Assembly: GCF_010729105.1 (NCBI RefSeq)
Contig: NZ_AP022573.1
Coordinates: forward strand, 3,844,001 to 3,908,000
DNA from: Mycobacterium saskatchewanense
Lineage (GTDB): Bacteria > Actinomycetota > Actinomycetes > Mycobacteriales > Mycobacteriaceae
Direction: 5' to 3'
Length of the DNA: 64,000 nt
Made by a program: the position numbers and the translations under genes. The notes beneath the pieces were generated by a model. It did not search any database, was not told where the DNA came from, and saw only the letters and a list, made by a program, of their open reading frames with translations. Shown here piece after piece: positions 51,610-60,755 of the stretch; the first letter of the stretch is position 1; each line of letters starts with the position of its first letter.

Positions 51610-52530
51610 ATGCGTTTCACCATCACCCACCCGATGCACACGCATCCCTACAACCCGGAGCTGGTGGCGGGGGAGGGCATCGCCACGGTGGCGGCGGCGG
51701 CCGAGGCGGCCGGGTTTCACGGGTTCGGGTTCACCGATCACCCGGCCCCGTCGCAGCGCTGGCTCGACGCCGGGGGCCACGACGCGCTGGATCCCTTTGT
51801 CGCACTGGGCTTTGCGGCGGCCCGCACCAAGACCCTCCGCCTCATCCCCAACATCGTCGTGCTGCCGTACCGAAACCCGTTCGTGGTGGCCAAGTCCGGC
51901 GCCACACTCGATTTGCTGTCCGGCGGTAGGTTCACCCTGGCCGTCGGTGTCGGGTACCTCAAGCGGGAGTTCGCGGCGCTGGGGGTCAGCTACGACGAGC
52001 GGCTCGAGCTGTTCGAGGAGGCGTTGCAGGTCATCCGGACGGTCTGGACCACCGATGACATGTCGTTCGAGGGAAAGCATTTCAGCGCCCGCGGCATCAC
52101 CGCCCACCCGCGCCCGGTCAGCCGGCCGCACCCGCCGATCTGGATCGGCGGCAACACCACGGCGGCGCGTCAGCGGGTCGCCCAGTACGGCGACGGCTGG
52201 TGCCCATTCCCGGCGCCGGCGACGCTGGCGAAAACCGCCGGGACCGTGAGCCTCGAATCTGAGGAGCGCCTCGCCGCCGGCATCGACGATCTGCGGCGTC
52301 GCTGCGACGCGGCCGGCAGGGACTTCGCCGCCGTCGACGTCACCTTCACGAATTTCGGGGGCGGCAGCCCCGCATCCGACGATTTCGACGCCGACGCCTA
52401 CCTGAGCGGGCTCGACAAGCTCGCGAAGCTCGGTGTGACCTGGGTCCAGGTCGGTCTGCCCGGCGACAGCGTGGCGCACGCGCTGGAAAGCATCGACAGA
52501 TTCCGCACCCTCGTCATCGATGCGGTCTAG
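51610..52530 (+). CDS. LLM class F420-type oxidoreductase
   Basis: A 306-residue luciferase-like TIM barrel. GFHGFGFTDHPAPSQ, IPNIVVLPYRNPFVVAKSGATLDLLSGGR in parts, AVGVGYLKREFAALGV and IWIGGNTTAARQRVAQYGDGW are typical of mycobacterial F420-dependent members. The substrate is unknown. It starts 5 nt after the thioesterase-like gene. Confidence 0.92.
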   Translation: MRFTITHPMHTHPYNPELVAGEGIATVAAAAEAAGFHGFGFTDHPAPSQRWLDAGGHDALDPFVALGFAAARTKTLRLIPNIVVLPYRNPFVVAKSGATLDLLSGGRFTLAVGVGYLKREFAALGVSYDERLELFEEALQVIRTVWTTDDMSFEGKHFSARGITAHPRPVSRPHPPIWIGGNTTAARQRVAQYGDGWCPFPAPATLAKTAGTVSLESEERLAAGIDDLRRRCDAAGRDFAAVDVTFTNFGGGSPASDDFDADAYLSGLDKLAKLGVTWVQVGLPGDSVAHALESIDRFRTLVIDAV

Positions 52531-53688
52531 ATGGACTTCTCGCGCGTCGCGCTGTCCGACGACGACCGGGCCTTCCTCGACGAGACCCGGGCGTTCATCA
52601 CCAAGCTCGTCACCGACGACGTGCTGCGCCGCCAGCGGGAGCGCGGCGAAAACTTCGACGAACGAGTGCATCTGGCATTGGGCGAGGCCGGCTATCTGGC
52701 CTCGGACTGGAAGCTGGAATCGGAGGGTGGCTTCAGCCCGGTTCGCCGGCGCATCTTCCAGCTCGAAATCGCCCGCGCCCATACGCCGTGGTACCACTGG
52801 GGCACCACCTCCGTCGTCGCCCGCCTCGTGCACCAGTTCGGCGCGCCCGAGCTCGTCAACCAGGTGGTGCCCGGCGTGCTCCGCGGCGAGACCCGGCTGT
52901 GCCTCGGCTACACCGAGCCCGAGGGCGGCTCTGACGTCGCGACGTGCAAGACCCGGGCGGTGCGGGAGGCGGATGGATCGAGCTGGGTCGTCAACGGCTC
53001 CAAGATGTTCACGTCGAACGCTCAAAACGCCGGGTATGTCTTCCTGCTCACCAACACCGATCCCGAAGGCCGAAAACACCGGAACCTGACCATGTTTCTG
53101 GTGCCGCTCGATACGCCCGGAATCGAGATCCAGGGCATCCGCACGCTGGACGGCGACCGCACCAATATCGTCTACTACAGCGACGTGCGGGTCGACGACC
53201 TGTACCGCATCGGTGAGGTGAACGACGGCTGGACGGTGATGCGTGCCGCGCTGGACTCCGAGCACGGCATCACCGATCCGGAAGACCATGGCCTGCAATA
53301 CATCGCGGCGATGGCGGCACACGGAGACATCATGGCCGAAGTGGTCGACACCGTCGCGGCCATCGCCGGGCAGGCGGACGACGAGTCGGTCGGATACCGG
53401 CTCGGGCGCAGCGTGGCCCGGATGGAGGCGGCCCTGTCCACGCCCGGCATGTTCGGGCGCGTCGCGATTGCGCAAACGATGCGCGACATCTCGCCGGATC
53501 TGATGGACATCCTGGGGGCGGCCTCGGCGCTCCCCGCCGAGGCGCAGGGGGCCGCGGGCGACGGCGCGGCAGAACACCTTTATCGGCTGGCCCTGCCGCT
53601 CGGCATCTACGGCGGCACCCTCGAGGTGTTCCGCAATATGATCGCCCAGCACGTGCTGGGGCTCGGGCGTCCCAGCTACGCTCGCTGA
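52531..53688 (+). CDS. Acyl-CoA dehydrogenase
   Basis: A 385-residue acyl-CoA dehydrogenase. LGYTEPEGGSDVATCKTRAV and WVVNGSKMFTSNAQNAGY form the middle domain; LPLGIYGGTLEVFRNMIAQHVLGL is the C-terminal FAD-contacting helix. Its ATG directly follows the LLM stop. With the thioesterase and the LLM enzyme it suggests a short acyl-CoA or steroid side-chain degradation operon. Confidence 0.93.
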   Translation: MDFSRVALSDDDRAFLDETRAFITKLVTDDVLRRQRERGENFDERVHLALGEAGYLASDWKLESEGGFSPVRRRIFQLEIARAHTPWYHWGTTSVVARLVHQFGAPELVNQVVPGVLRGETRLCLGYTEPEGGSDVATCKTRAVREADGSSWVVNGSKMFTSNAQNAGYVFLLTNTDPEGRKHRNLTMFLVPLDTPGIEIQGIRTLDGDRTNIVYYSDVRVDDLYRIGEVNDGWTVMRAALDSEHGITDPEDHGLQYIAAMAAHGDIMAEVVDTVAAIAGQADDESVGYRLGRSVARMEAALSTPGMFGRVAIAQTMRDISPDLMDILGAASALPAEAQGAAGDGAAEHLYRLALPLGIYGGTLEVFRNMIAQHVLGLGRPSYAR

Positions 53689-53775
53689 GCCACGGCTGTA
53701 GCGCGCGGGAATCTGTCCGTCTCGATCGCGTCGCCCGGTTACGACGGTACGTTTTCCAGGGAGGTGGGGCGCGCA

Positions 53776-54504
53776 GTGGCCGTTCTCGTAGCGTTTGGCT
53801 CGTTCATCACCACGCTGCTGGGTGGCTATGCGGCGTTGCGCATCGGTTCCTACCGTTACCTGGTGCTCGGCCTGGCCGCCGGGCTGATGCTCGGTGCGGT
53901 GGCCTTCGACCTGCTGCCCGAAGCGCTGAGCCAAGGGTCCTGGACCCTGTTCGGTATACCCACGCCGCTGGTGGCGTTCGTTCTCGGCTTCCTGGTGCTG
54001 CACGTCATCGAACGCACGGTCGGTATTCACCGCGAGGAGCCGGCGGACGCCGCCGATATTGTCGACGCCCCGAGCGTCGGCCTCCTGGCGGCCACGGGGT
54101 TGGTCGGTCACAGCGTCATGGACGGATTCGCCATCGGTGCCGCCTTCCAGGCCGGCGCCGGCGTAGGGGCGGTGGTCGCGGTGGCGGTGATCGGCCACGA
54201 CTTCGCCGACGGCTTCAACACCTACACCATCACGTCGATCTACGGAAACGACCGTCGCAGGGCGCTGACGCTGCTCGCCGCCGACGCTGTCGCGCCGGTT
54301 GCGGGCGCCGCCCTCACCCTGGCCGTGACGATTCCCCATCGCCTCCTCGAGGTGTACCTCGGCTTCTTCGCGGGATTCCTGATGTATCTGGCGAGCGCCG
54401 ACATCTTGCCGAAGGCAAACGCCGGGCGTCGAACGCTTGCGACCCCGGCATGCACCATCGGGGGCGTGTTGTTCATGCTCGCGATCGTCGGACTGGCGAG
54501 CTAG
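53776..54504 (+). CDS. ZIP family metal transporter
   Basis: A 242-residue membrane protein with about eight hydrophobic segments. The metal-site helices are GHSVMDGFAIGAAF (His-x3-Asp) and IGHDFADGFNTYT (HDxxDG), diagnostic of ZIP transporters. It likely imports zinc, iron or manganese. GTG 53776 lies 11 nt after GGGAGG; an upstream in-frame GTG at 53764 overlaps that site. Confidence 0.88.
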   Translation: MAVLVAFGSFITTLLGGYAALRIGSYRYLVLGLAAGLMLGAVAFDLLPEALSQGSWTLFGIPTPLVAFVLGFLVLHVIERTVGIHREEPADAADIVDAPSVGLLAATGLVGHSVMDGFAIGAAFQAGAGVGAVVAVAVIGHDFADGFNTYTITSIYGNDRRRALTLLAADAVAPVAGAALTLAVTIPHRLLEVYLGFFAGFLMYLASADILPKANAGRRTLATPACTIGGVLFMLAIVGLAS

Positions 54505-54557
54505 CCTGCGCGCTTTCCCACACGGAGCCACCGGGTTCAGGTAGTGGCCGCCGGCCC

Positions 54558-54593
54558 GGGTCCAATGTCTCGGCTTGAGGGCCCAATGGCTCT
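54558..54593. promoter_or_regulatory. Two DosR-like boxes before the nitroreductase
   Basis: GGGTCCAATGTCTC (54558-54571) and GGGCCCAATGGCTC (54579-54592) differ at 2 of 14 positions and are 21 bp apart, two helical turns. They partly match the DosR box form GGGNCNNNNGNCCC and lie about 90-125 nt before the nitroreductase. Confidence 0.4.
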
Positions 54594-54683
54594 AGAGCGG
54601 CGCCGACGTCGGCTTCTATCGTTCTCCTACGGGCCTGATCTCTCGCCTAAAGTCAGTTTGCCGCAATTAATTCGGGATGGCCG

Positions 54684-55349
54684 ATGACTCAAGCAGAAGA
54701 CGCTACAGAGGGCAAAGCGGTTCTCGGTGAGGGCTGGCTGCAACTGCCCGCGTCGACTCGCGACCCCAACGATCCGATCGTCGCCGCATTCAACCGCAGG
54801 AAGACCACCAAGGAAACCAGCCCGAAACCCCTGTCGATGCGGGACCTTTCCGACCTGCTGTGGTCGGCCTACGGCGTGAATCGTGACATGGGTCCATTCG
54901 GTGGGCCCGGACGGACGGCCGCATCGGCCAGTAACTCCCAAGAAATCGATCTCTATGTCGCGCTCGAGGACGGGACCTATCGCTATGACGGACTTGGTCA
55001 TCGCCTGGAGCAGATCACCCCAAGCGATGTTCGCGCCATGGCGTTAACGCCGGCTCAACCGGAGGTGGCGGTCGCTCCGGTGATGTTGATCTACGTGGTG
55101 GACATCCACCGTCTTACCCACACCCTCGGTTTTGACGAGCCAGGGCTTCATGATCCGGACGTGCAGAAGTCCTACTACTACGTCGACACAGGTCTGATCG
55201 CCGGGAACGTCTACCTTTTCGCCGCAGCCCACGGGCTTGCGGCTTGGTTCCACAACTGTGACGGGCCCCGCCTGGCCAGACACCTCGGATTGAACTCCCG
55301 GCAGCGGGTCCTGTTTGCTCAGTCCGTCGGCTATCTGCCGGTGGGCTAA
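54684..55349 (+). CDS. SagB/ThcOx-type nitroreductase
   Basis: A 221-residue FMN-binding nitroreductase. RRKTTKETSPKPLSMRDLSDLLWSAYGVNR and TAASASNSQEIDLYVAL are the N-terminal FMN-binding blocks in parts, followed by LIAGNVYLFAAAHGLAAWFHNC near the C-terminus. It resembles SagB/McbC-like oxidoreductases that can act on cyclised peptides, but no peptide-modification partner is nearby. The reaction is unknown. Confidence 0.85.
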   Translation: MTQAEDATEGKAVLGEGWLQLPASTRDPNDPIVAAFNRRKTTKETSPKPLSMRDLSDLLWSAYGVNRDMGPFGGPGRTAASASNSQEIDLYVALEDGTYRYDGLGHRLEQITPSDVRAMALTPAQPEVAVAPVMLIYVVDIHRLTHTLGFDEPGLHDPDVQKSYYYVDTGLIAGNVYLFAAAHGLAAWFHNCDGPRLARHLGLNSRQRVLFAQSVGYLPVG

Positions 55350-55629
55350 CCGCCTTCCGCATCGCGTGATCGACGGCCACCCGCTTGCGGGGACCCGTCC
55401 TTACCGTGTCCCGCTATCTGTGGGCAACGCGGACTCCGCAGCGGGCGGCTGGTTTGGGCGCAGCGAGACGAAATCATGATGGCTGCTGGGTGCAGGAGGA
55501 TGCGCGACCACATCGGGAGGTAGTGCTGCCCCAGGGGCGAAAGTCATTGCCGCAAACGGGGCGTTCCATTGGGGATGCGCCGCGATCGGCGCGGACAGGC
55601 ATTCGAGGCGGGTCGGCGCAACGGCGCCG
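55350..55629. other. Intergenic gap without a supported gene
   Basis: The 280 bp between the convergent nitroreductase and fusion oxidase show no frame with coding character and no clear hairpin terminator. Confidence 0.6.
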
Positions 55630-57483
55630 TTACTTCAGAACGGCGATTTTGAAGATGGCCGTGGAGATGGTCCCGAACAGATCGCGCCCGCCGACGAAGA
55701 GTCGTTTTGTGTCGTAGCCCGCGACGTCCTTCATGTTTTCCCCGCCGAACCGCGCCGGCGCCGAGCCGTCGGTCAGGACGACATCCAGCCCGAGCAGGCC
55801 GTGACGCACGGCATCCCGCTCTGGACCGCTCGCGTTGGCGACGAGTTCTCCGACCGTACGTCCCGCGGGGTCGGCGGGAATGGCGCTGCAGGTCAGCCCT
55901 TGACCACTCAGCTGTCGCGACAACTCCTCGAGGGTGACCGCGGCCCCGACGACCAGGCTGAGGTTGTCGGCGTTCACGGCGACTTGTGCTCCGGCAGCGT
56001 GGTTGGCCGGCACGGGATCGGCGATCGGCGCGGCCTTCGAGGTCAGATACGGCGCCAGCGCGGTGCGCACCGCCGCCTCGAAAGATTCGAGGGCGGGCTC
56101 GTCCGGTGACGGGTCGGGAAGCATGATGCCGGGATTCAGGAGCATCGCGGGATCGAAGACGCGCTTGATGGCGCGTTGGGCGGCGATCTCCACGGGGCTG
56201 AATCGCATCGTCATGAATTGGCGCTTCTCGGTGCCGACTCCGTGCTCACCGGTGATGGTTCCCCCCAGTGCCAGCGCGGCCGCGACGATTTCGTTGTTGG
56301 CAGCCTCCAACGCGGCGGCCGCCCCGGGGTTTTCACGGTCGAAGAAGGTGGTGGGGTGCAGGTCACCGTCACCGGCGTGGCCGGTCACCGCGATGAACAG
56401 GAGCCCGTCGGAGTGGCGCGCGGCGGCGGCCTGGATAGCTGCCTGCATCTCGGGGATGTATTGCCGGGGAACGGTGACATCCCCGATAAAAAACCCGTTC
56501 CCGCTGCGTACCACGGCGTCAAAGGTATGCAGCCGCCCGTACCACAGTTTGGCACGGGAATCCTCGTCGTCGGCGCGGCGCACCTCCACGGCGGTACGCC
56601 GCAGCACCTGGTGGACGATTTCGGTGTCGTACTCCACCGCTTCTGCGCTGCCGTCGATATCGATCAGCACGATTGCGTCGACGTCGGTCGGGTAGCCGGT
56701 GTCGGTGAATTTCTGCAGGCCCGCGATACCGGCCCGGTCGAGCCATTCCACCGCCGCCGGCACCGTCCCGGTACGGATGATCGCGGAGATCGTGCTGGCG
56801 GCGTCGTGGGCGGTTGCGAAACTACCCATGAGGCTTCGTATGACTGGTGCTACCGGGCGCAACGCCACCGTGGCCTCGGTGAGGATGGCGAGCGTGCCCT
56901 CCGATCCGATGAGCACCCCAAGCAGGTCGGGACCGTCGTCGGCGGCGTTCAGCCGGATGACCCTGCCGTCGGCAAGAACCGCCTCGACCTCGAGGACGTG
57001 GTTGTATGTGACGCCATACTTGAGAGCGTGTGGGCCGCCGGCATTTTCGATGATGTTGCCACCGACCGTCCCAAGATGCGCTGACACCGGATCGGGCGAG
57101 AAGCACAACCCGTGCGGGGCGACGTGCTGCTGCAGGTCCGCGTTGATGACGCCCGGCTGAACTCGGGCAGTCCGTGCGGACGGGTCGACGTCAAGGATGC
57201 GGTTCATCCCTGACAAGTCGATCATCACTCGGTCCGGGCTCGGCATCATCGCTCCAGCACAGTTCGACGCCCCACCCCGGGTCACCATGGGGATGTGATG
57301 TGCGGCGGCGACCCGCACCACCGCTACCACCTCGTCGCTTGTGCACGGCCTTAGCAGCAGCCCGGGCGTGCCGCCGAAACCCCAGTAGTCCCGGCCCTTT
57401 TCACTCAGGATGGCGCTTTCGGTGATGACGGCGTCCGAGCGGCCGAGCGCGGCGGCGAACTCGGCGACGATCGCCCCGTCCAT
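55630..57483 (-). CDS. GlcD-GlcE fusion FAD oxidase (2-hydroxy-acid oxidase)
   Basis: A 617-residue protein. Residues 1-465 are a complete GlcD-type oxidase: TRGGASNCAGAMMP, TVGGNIIENAGGPHALKYGVTYNH in parts (FAD_binding_4), VTGHAGDGDLHPT, TGEHGVGTEKRQFM and PAMLLNPGIMLPD. Residues about 475-617 resemble the FAD-binding part of GlcE, ending MKDVAGYDTKRLFVGGRDLFG and then a stop, without the GlcE C-terminal domain. It would oxidise glycolate, lactate or another 2-hydroxy acid. It starts 1 nt after the ThDP enzyme stop, so the two are one operon. Confidence 0.88.
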   Translation of the reverse strand: MDGAIVAEFAAALGRSDAVITESAILSEKGRDYWGFGGTPGLLLRPCTSDEVVAVVRVAAAHHIPMVTRGGASNCAGAMMPSPDRVMIDLSGMNRILDVDPSARTARVQPGVINADLQQHVAPHGLCFSPDPVSAHLGTVGGNIIENAGGPHALKYGVTYNHVLEVEAVLADGRVIRLNAADDGPDLLGVLIGSEGTLAILTEATVALRPVAPVIRSLMGSFATAHDAASTISAIIRTGTVPAAVEWLDRAGIAGLQKFTDTGYPTDVDAIVLIDIDGSAEAVEYDTEIVHQVLRRTAVEVRRADDEDSRAKLWYGRLHTFDAVVRSGNGFFIGDVTVPRQYIPEMQAAIQAAAARHSDGLLFIAVTGHAGDGDLHPTTFFDRENPGAAAALEAANNEIVAAALALGGTITGEHGVGTEKRQFMTMRFSPVEIAAQRAIKRVFDPAMLLNPGIMLPDPSPDEPALESFEAAVRTALAPYLTSKAAPIADPVPANHAAGAQVAVNADNLSLVVGAAVTLEELSRQLSGQGLTCSAIPADPAGRTVGELVANASGPERDAVRHGLLGLDVVLTDGSAPARFGGENMKDVAGYDTKRLFVGGRDLFGTISTAIFKIAVLK

Positions 57484-57484
57484 G

Positions 57485-59086
57485 TCAGGCTCCGACCGGC
57501 GTGGTGCGTGCGTTGATGAGGGTTGGTCGTTCCCTGTCGGCGACGCCCGCGCGTACCAACTCGACGACCTCCTCGGTGGTGTGCGCTTCGTGCGCGTCGA
57601 CGCCATAGCTGGCCGCCGTGGCCACGACGTCGAGGCCGGGCAGGTCGAGACCGGGAACGCCCGGGGTCTTTTCCCACACACCGAATTCCTTGACTACGCC
57701 GTATTCGGCGTTGGACGCGACCACGATCGTCACCGGGATTTTGTACCGGGTCGCGGTCCACAACGCGGTGATCGCGTAATGCATTGAGCCGTCCCCCATC
57801 AAAGCGACGACGGGACGGTCGGGGGCCGCCAGCTGCGCACCAACTGACGCGGGCAATCCGTAGCCGAGTCCGCCACCAGCCGCAGACAGATGCGAAAACG
57901 GGTAACCGGGCCGAATGCTGTGCGTAATGGCGACCTCGTTGCTTCCGGCCTCGCTGACCCACAGCGTCTCCGCAGGCGCGGCTCGTCCGACCGCCGACCA
58001 CAGTGCTTCCGGCTCGAGGGGAGCCTGCGCACTTGGCATGTCCGGGATGGGCGGACGGGCCGCTGGGGCGGACCGGCGGGCCGGTTTGGCGGCGGCGAAG
58101 AGCGCGGCGGCCGCGCTGGCCAAGTCGGCGACGATGGCATCTCCGACGGGGGCGCGCGCTGCTTCGTCGGGATCGTTGGTGATGTGAATCAGGCTTGCGC
58201 CTTCGGGAAGGTAGGGTCCGGGTACCAAGGGGTAGTAGCGAAAGACCGGGGCTCCGATGACGAGGAGCAGATCGTGCCCGGCCAGCATCTTGGAGATCCA
58301 GCCCGCCCCGGGCGGTAAGATCCCTTGGTACAGCGGGTGATTCTCGGGAAATCCGCTCCAACCCGTCAGCGGTGCCGTCCATACGGCCGATTGACTACGT
58401 TCGGCCAACCCGATCACCGCATCCCACGCGCCATAGCGTTCGACGTCGCCGCCCACAATCAATGCCGGCGAGTTCGCGGACGCCAATCGGCCGCTGATCC
58501 GCTCGGCGAGTTCTGGGGGGAAGCCCGCCGCCCGGGTCACCGAGCGATCTCGCACGGTGGCGATATCGGTGGCCTGTGCGTCGTCGAGCTCGATCGGCAT
58601 GTCATCCATGGGCAACGAGACGAACACCGGACCCATCGGCGGGGTGGCGGCCAAGTGGATGGCCCGGGCCAGCACGGCGGGTGCCTCACTGGCCGTAGCG
58701 GGTTCGGCCGCCCATTTCACGAACGGCTTCGGCACGGTCGTGGGCTCGATATTGGTCAGCAGGCAGTACTGATTTTGCATCGTGCGACGCTGGTTTCCGG
58801 CGGTGACGATCAGCGGGGTTTTGTTGACGAATGCGTTGTAGAGCTGGCCCTGCGCGTTGCCCATTCCCGGAGCGGTATGGAGATTGACCAGAGCGGGCCG
58901 ACCGGTGATCTGTGCATACGCGTCGGCCATCCCGACCGGCACCATCTCCTGCAGGCCCAGCACGTAGCGGAAATCGTCGGGGAAGTCGTGCAGGAGTGCT
59001 AATTCCGACGACCCGGGGTTGCCGAAAAAGGTGGTCAAATTGTGAGTGCGCAGCAGATCGAGAATTGCATCGCGAACGGTGGTCAT
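57485..59086 (-). CDS. Benzoylformate decarboxylase-like ThDP enzyme
   Basis: A 533-residue thiamine-diphosphate enzyme that aligns with P. putida benzoylformate decarboxylase without gaps over the N-terminus. Ser26 (NPGSSE), Glu47 (LQEMVP) and His70 (NLHTAPG) are kept. The ThDP motif is GDGSMHYAITALWTATRY. The second active-site His (His281 of the Pseudomonas enzyme, in FRYH) is Tyr285 here (VFRYYP). It should decarboxylate a 2-oxo acid to an aldehyde; the true substrate is uncertain. It leads the operon with the fusion oxidase. Confidence 0.88.
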   Translation of the reverse strand: MTTVRDAILDLLRTHNLTTFFGNPGSSELALLHDFPDDFRYVLGLQEMVPVGMADAYAQITGRPALVNLHTAPGMGNAQGQLYNAFVNKTPLIVTAGNQRRTMQNQYCLLTNIEPTTVPKPFVKWAAEPATASEAPAVLARAIHLAATPPMGPVFVSLPMDDMPIELDDAQATDIATVRDRSVTRAAGFPPELAERISGRLASANSPALIVGGDVERYGAWDAVIGLAERSQSAVWTAPLTGWSGFPENHPLYQGILPPGAGWISKMLAGHDLLLVIGAPVFRYYPLVPGPYLPEGASLIHITNDPDEAARAPVGDAIVADLASAAAALFAAAKPARRSAPAARPPIPDMPSAQAPLEPEALWSAVGRAAPAETLWVSEAGSNEVAITHSIRPGYPFSHLSAAGGGLGYGLPASVGAQLAAPDRPVVALMGDGSMHYAITALWTATRYKIPVTIVVASNAEYGVVKEFGVWEKTPGVPGLDLPGLDVVATAASYGVDAHEAHTTEEVVELVRAGVADRERPTLINARTTPVGA

Positions 59087-59126
59087 ACTGCCTCCAAGCT
59101 GAGTGGGCGGTGTATTACATTCCTTT

Positions 59127-59348
59127 TCAGGACAATGACGACGTGCGCGATTTTCGGTTCAGGTCGTCCAGCGTCGGATAACCATCGACCGCCACGATCA
59201 GGTCGAGTTCCGCGAACACCACATAGGACAGGGTCGACGGGGCCATCGCTGACTCTGCCCGTTGCTCCAGCTCGTGGTTGGCCATCGGTAACGATGGCAC
59301 CGTGAGACCTTTGAAGTAGACCTCATCTTGTAAATCGCGGTACGACAC
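59127..59348 (-). pseudogene. Internally deleted lactate 2-monooxygenase remnant
   Basis: A 73-codon frame. Residues 1-43 (RDLQDEVYFKGLTVPSLP, then MAPSTLSYV) match the N-terminus of FMN-dependent lactate 2-monooxygenase up to its LSYVAGG motif. Residues 44-62 (FAELDLIVAVDGYPTLDDL) match its extreme C-terminus (AEADLIMAVDGY in the M. smegmatis enzyme). About 320 residues, including all FMN-binding and catalytic His/Arg, are missing without a frame break. It lies just upstream of the ThDP enzyme and is very likely a non-functional relic of the original 2-hydroxy-acid oxidase gene. Confidence 0.8.
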
Positions 59349-59549
59349 AACAACTCGTCTCTTTGCTGGTGACAGTCCCGGCTTGGTCGCCGACTGTAGT
59401 CGTGCCCCGACGGCGCCGCGCTTCGCTGCGGCTACCGCCTATCGTCTTCCCGGAAGGCCGCCGGCGCAATTGTCGTCAGCTCAAGATCCCTGGACAAAGT
59501 TTGTGCTCGCGCACAGGGTGCCGACCGCAACTCGTGCCATCATCGACGC

Positions 59550-60722
59550 GTGGCTGGTCTTTCCACCCCGAGCAGCGCGGTCCGGGCGATTTTCGCGCGG
59601 CTGGATCCCGATGAGGTGGCGCGCCAAATGGATCTGGCCTTTCGTGAACTACCCGGCTACTCCCGGTTCGTTGACGATGACCCGACGGCTCGCGGCCGCC
59701 CGGCGATCCGGTGGAACGTCGCCTTGATACTCCGGTGGCTGGCCGAGGGGGTTGCGCCCGACGAGAGCATGATTTCGGAGCTCCACGAAGTCGTGCGGAG
59801 CCGTGCGGTGGCCGCCGAACCGATGCATGACGGATTGGTGGTCTACCGCCGCGGCATCCGCATCATGTGGAACATGTTGCTCGACGCGGCGACGGATGCC
59901 GAACGGCCGATGCTGCTCGAACAGGCAGATGTCCTGTGGAGTTATCTGGAATTGGTCGTCGACACGTTTTCGCAAGCCTATGACGACGAGGGTGACGCGC
60001 CCGACACCGCGGGTGAACGCCGCGCCCGAACCCTGCTTGACAGATTGTGTGGCCAGCAACCGCTTACGGTCGACGACCGTGAGCGGGCGGAACATATCGG
60101 GTTCGACCTCGCCGGTCCGTATCGGCCATTCGCGGCTTGCCTTCGCGGGGCCACCACGGCTGACCACATCGCGCTGGCGGGCCGGCTGCGGTCACAGGGT
60201 GTGCTCGCGACGACAGAGGGGAATCGGGTCGCGGGGTTGTGTGCTGAGAGCTTTGACTGGATTCCGGCGCTGGAAAACCCGCAGCTCGTCTTGGCCCGCG
60301 AACGTTCGGTCGAGAGAGTGGGTCTGTCCGCCGCCCTCGAAACGTCGAGAATGCTGATCGCGTTCGCCGGCGGCGCGGGCCGCGCCGGGCTCGTGACAGT
60401 TCGCGACTTCCTCCCGCACCTGTTGCTGGCGCAGTCTCCCCAGATCGCCGACAACATCGTCGCGCGGGTCTTCGGCGAGCTCGACGGCAATGAGAACGCC
60501 GACCTGGTAGCGACGCTACGGTGCTTGGCCCTCAACAGCTTTGACCGCGGAGCCGCCGCGGCGGAGCTGTTCATCCACCGGAACACGGTGCTGTACCGCA
60601 TCCAGCGGATGCAGAAGCTGAGCGGTCTGGACCTACAGAACCCGTTCGATCAGAGTCTCGTCTGCCTGGCCATCCTGTGGACCCAGATCGAGCCCGAGGT
60701 CTCGTGGGGTCCTGATGGTTAG
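59550..60722 (+). CDS. PucR/CdaR-type transcriptional regulator
   Basis: A 390-residue regulator. The C-terminal PucR helix-turn-helix is clear: DRGAAAAELFIHRNTVLYR followed by IQRMQKLSGLDLQNPFDQ. The N-terminal 280 residues hold an RsbRD-like and GGDEF-like middle part (ERAEHIGFDLAGPYRPFAA). PucR-family proteins respond to catabolic substrates and often sit divergent from the genes they control. Here the divergent genes are the 2-hydroxy-acid module. GTG 59550. Confidence 0.85.
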   Translation: MAGLSTPSSAVRAIFARLDPDEVARQMDLAFRELPGYSRFVDDDPTARGRPAIRWNVALILRWLAEGVAPDESMISELHEVVRSRAVAAEPMHDGLVVYRRGIRIMWNMLLDAATDAERPMLLEQADVLWSYLELVVDTFSQAYDDEGDAPDTAGERRARTLLDRLCGQQPLTVDDRERAEHIGFDLAGPYRPFAACLRGATTADHIALAGRLRSQGVLATTEGNRVAGLCAESFDWIPALENPQLVLARERSVERVGLSAALETSRMLIAFAGGAGRAGLVTVRDFLPHLLLAQSPQIADNIVARVFGELDGNENADLVATLRCLALNSFDRGAAAAELFIHRNTVLYRIQRMQKLSGLDLQNPFDQSLVCLAILWTQIEPEVSWGPDG

Positions 60723-60755
60723 AGGCTTTCCGGGCGCGACGGGCGGGGCTGGTGC

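Noticed and set aside
51445..54531. A 1028-codon open frame on the reverse strand
   Set aside because: It is antisense to the thioesterase, LLM, acyl-CoA dehydrogenase and ZIP genes, whose products have clear motifs. The translated product is a Gly/Arg/His-rich string without domains, typical of GC-rich shadow frames.
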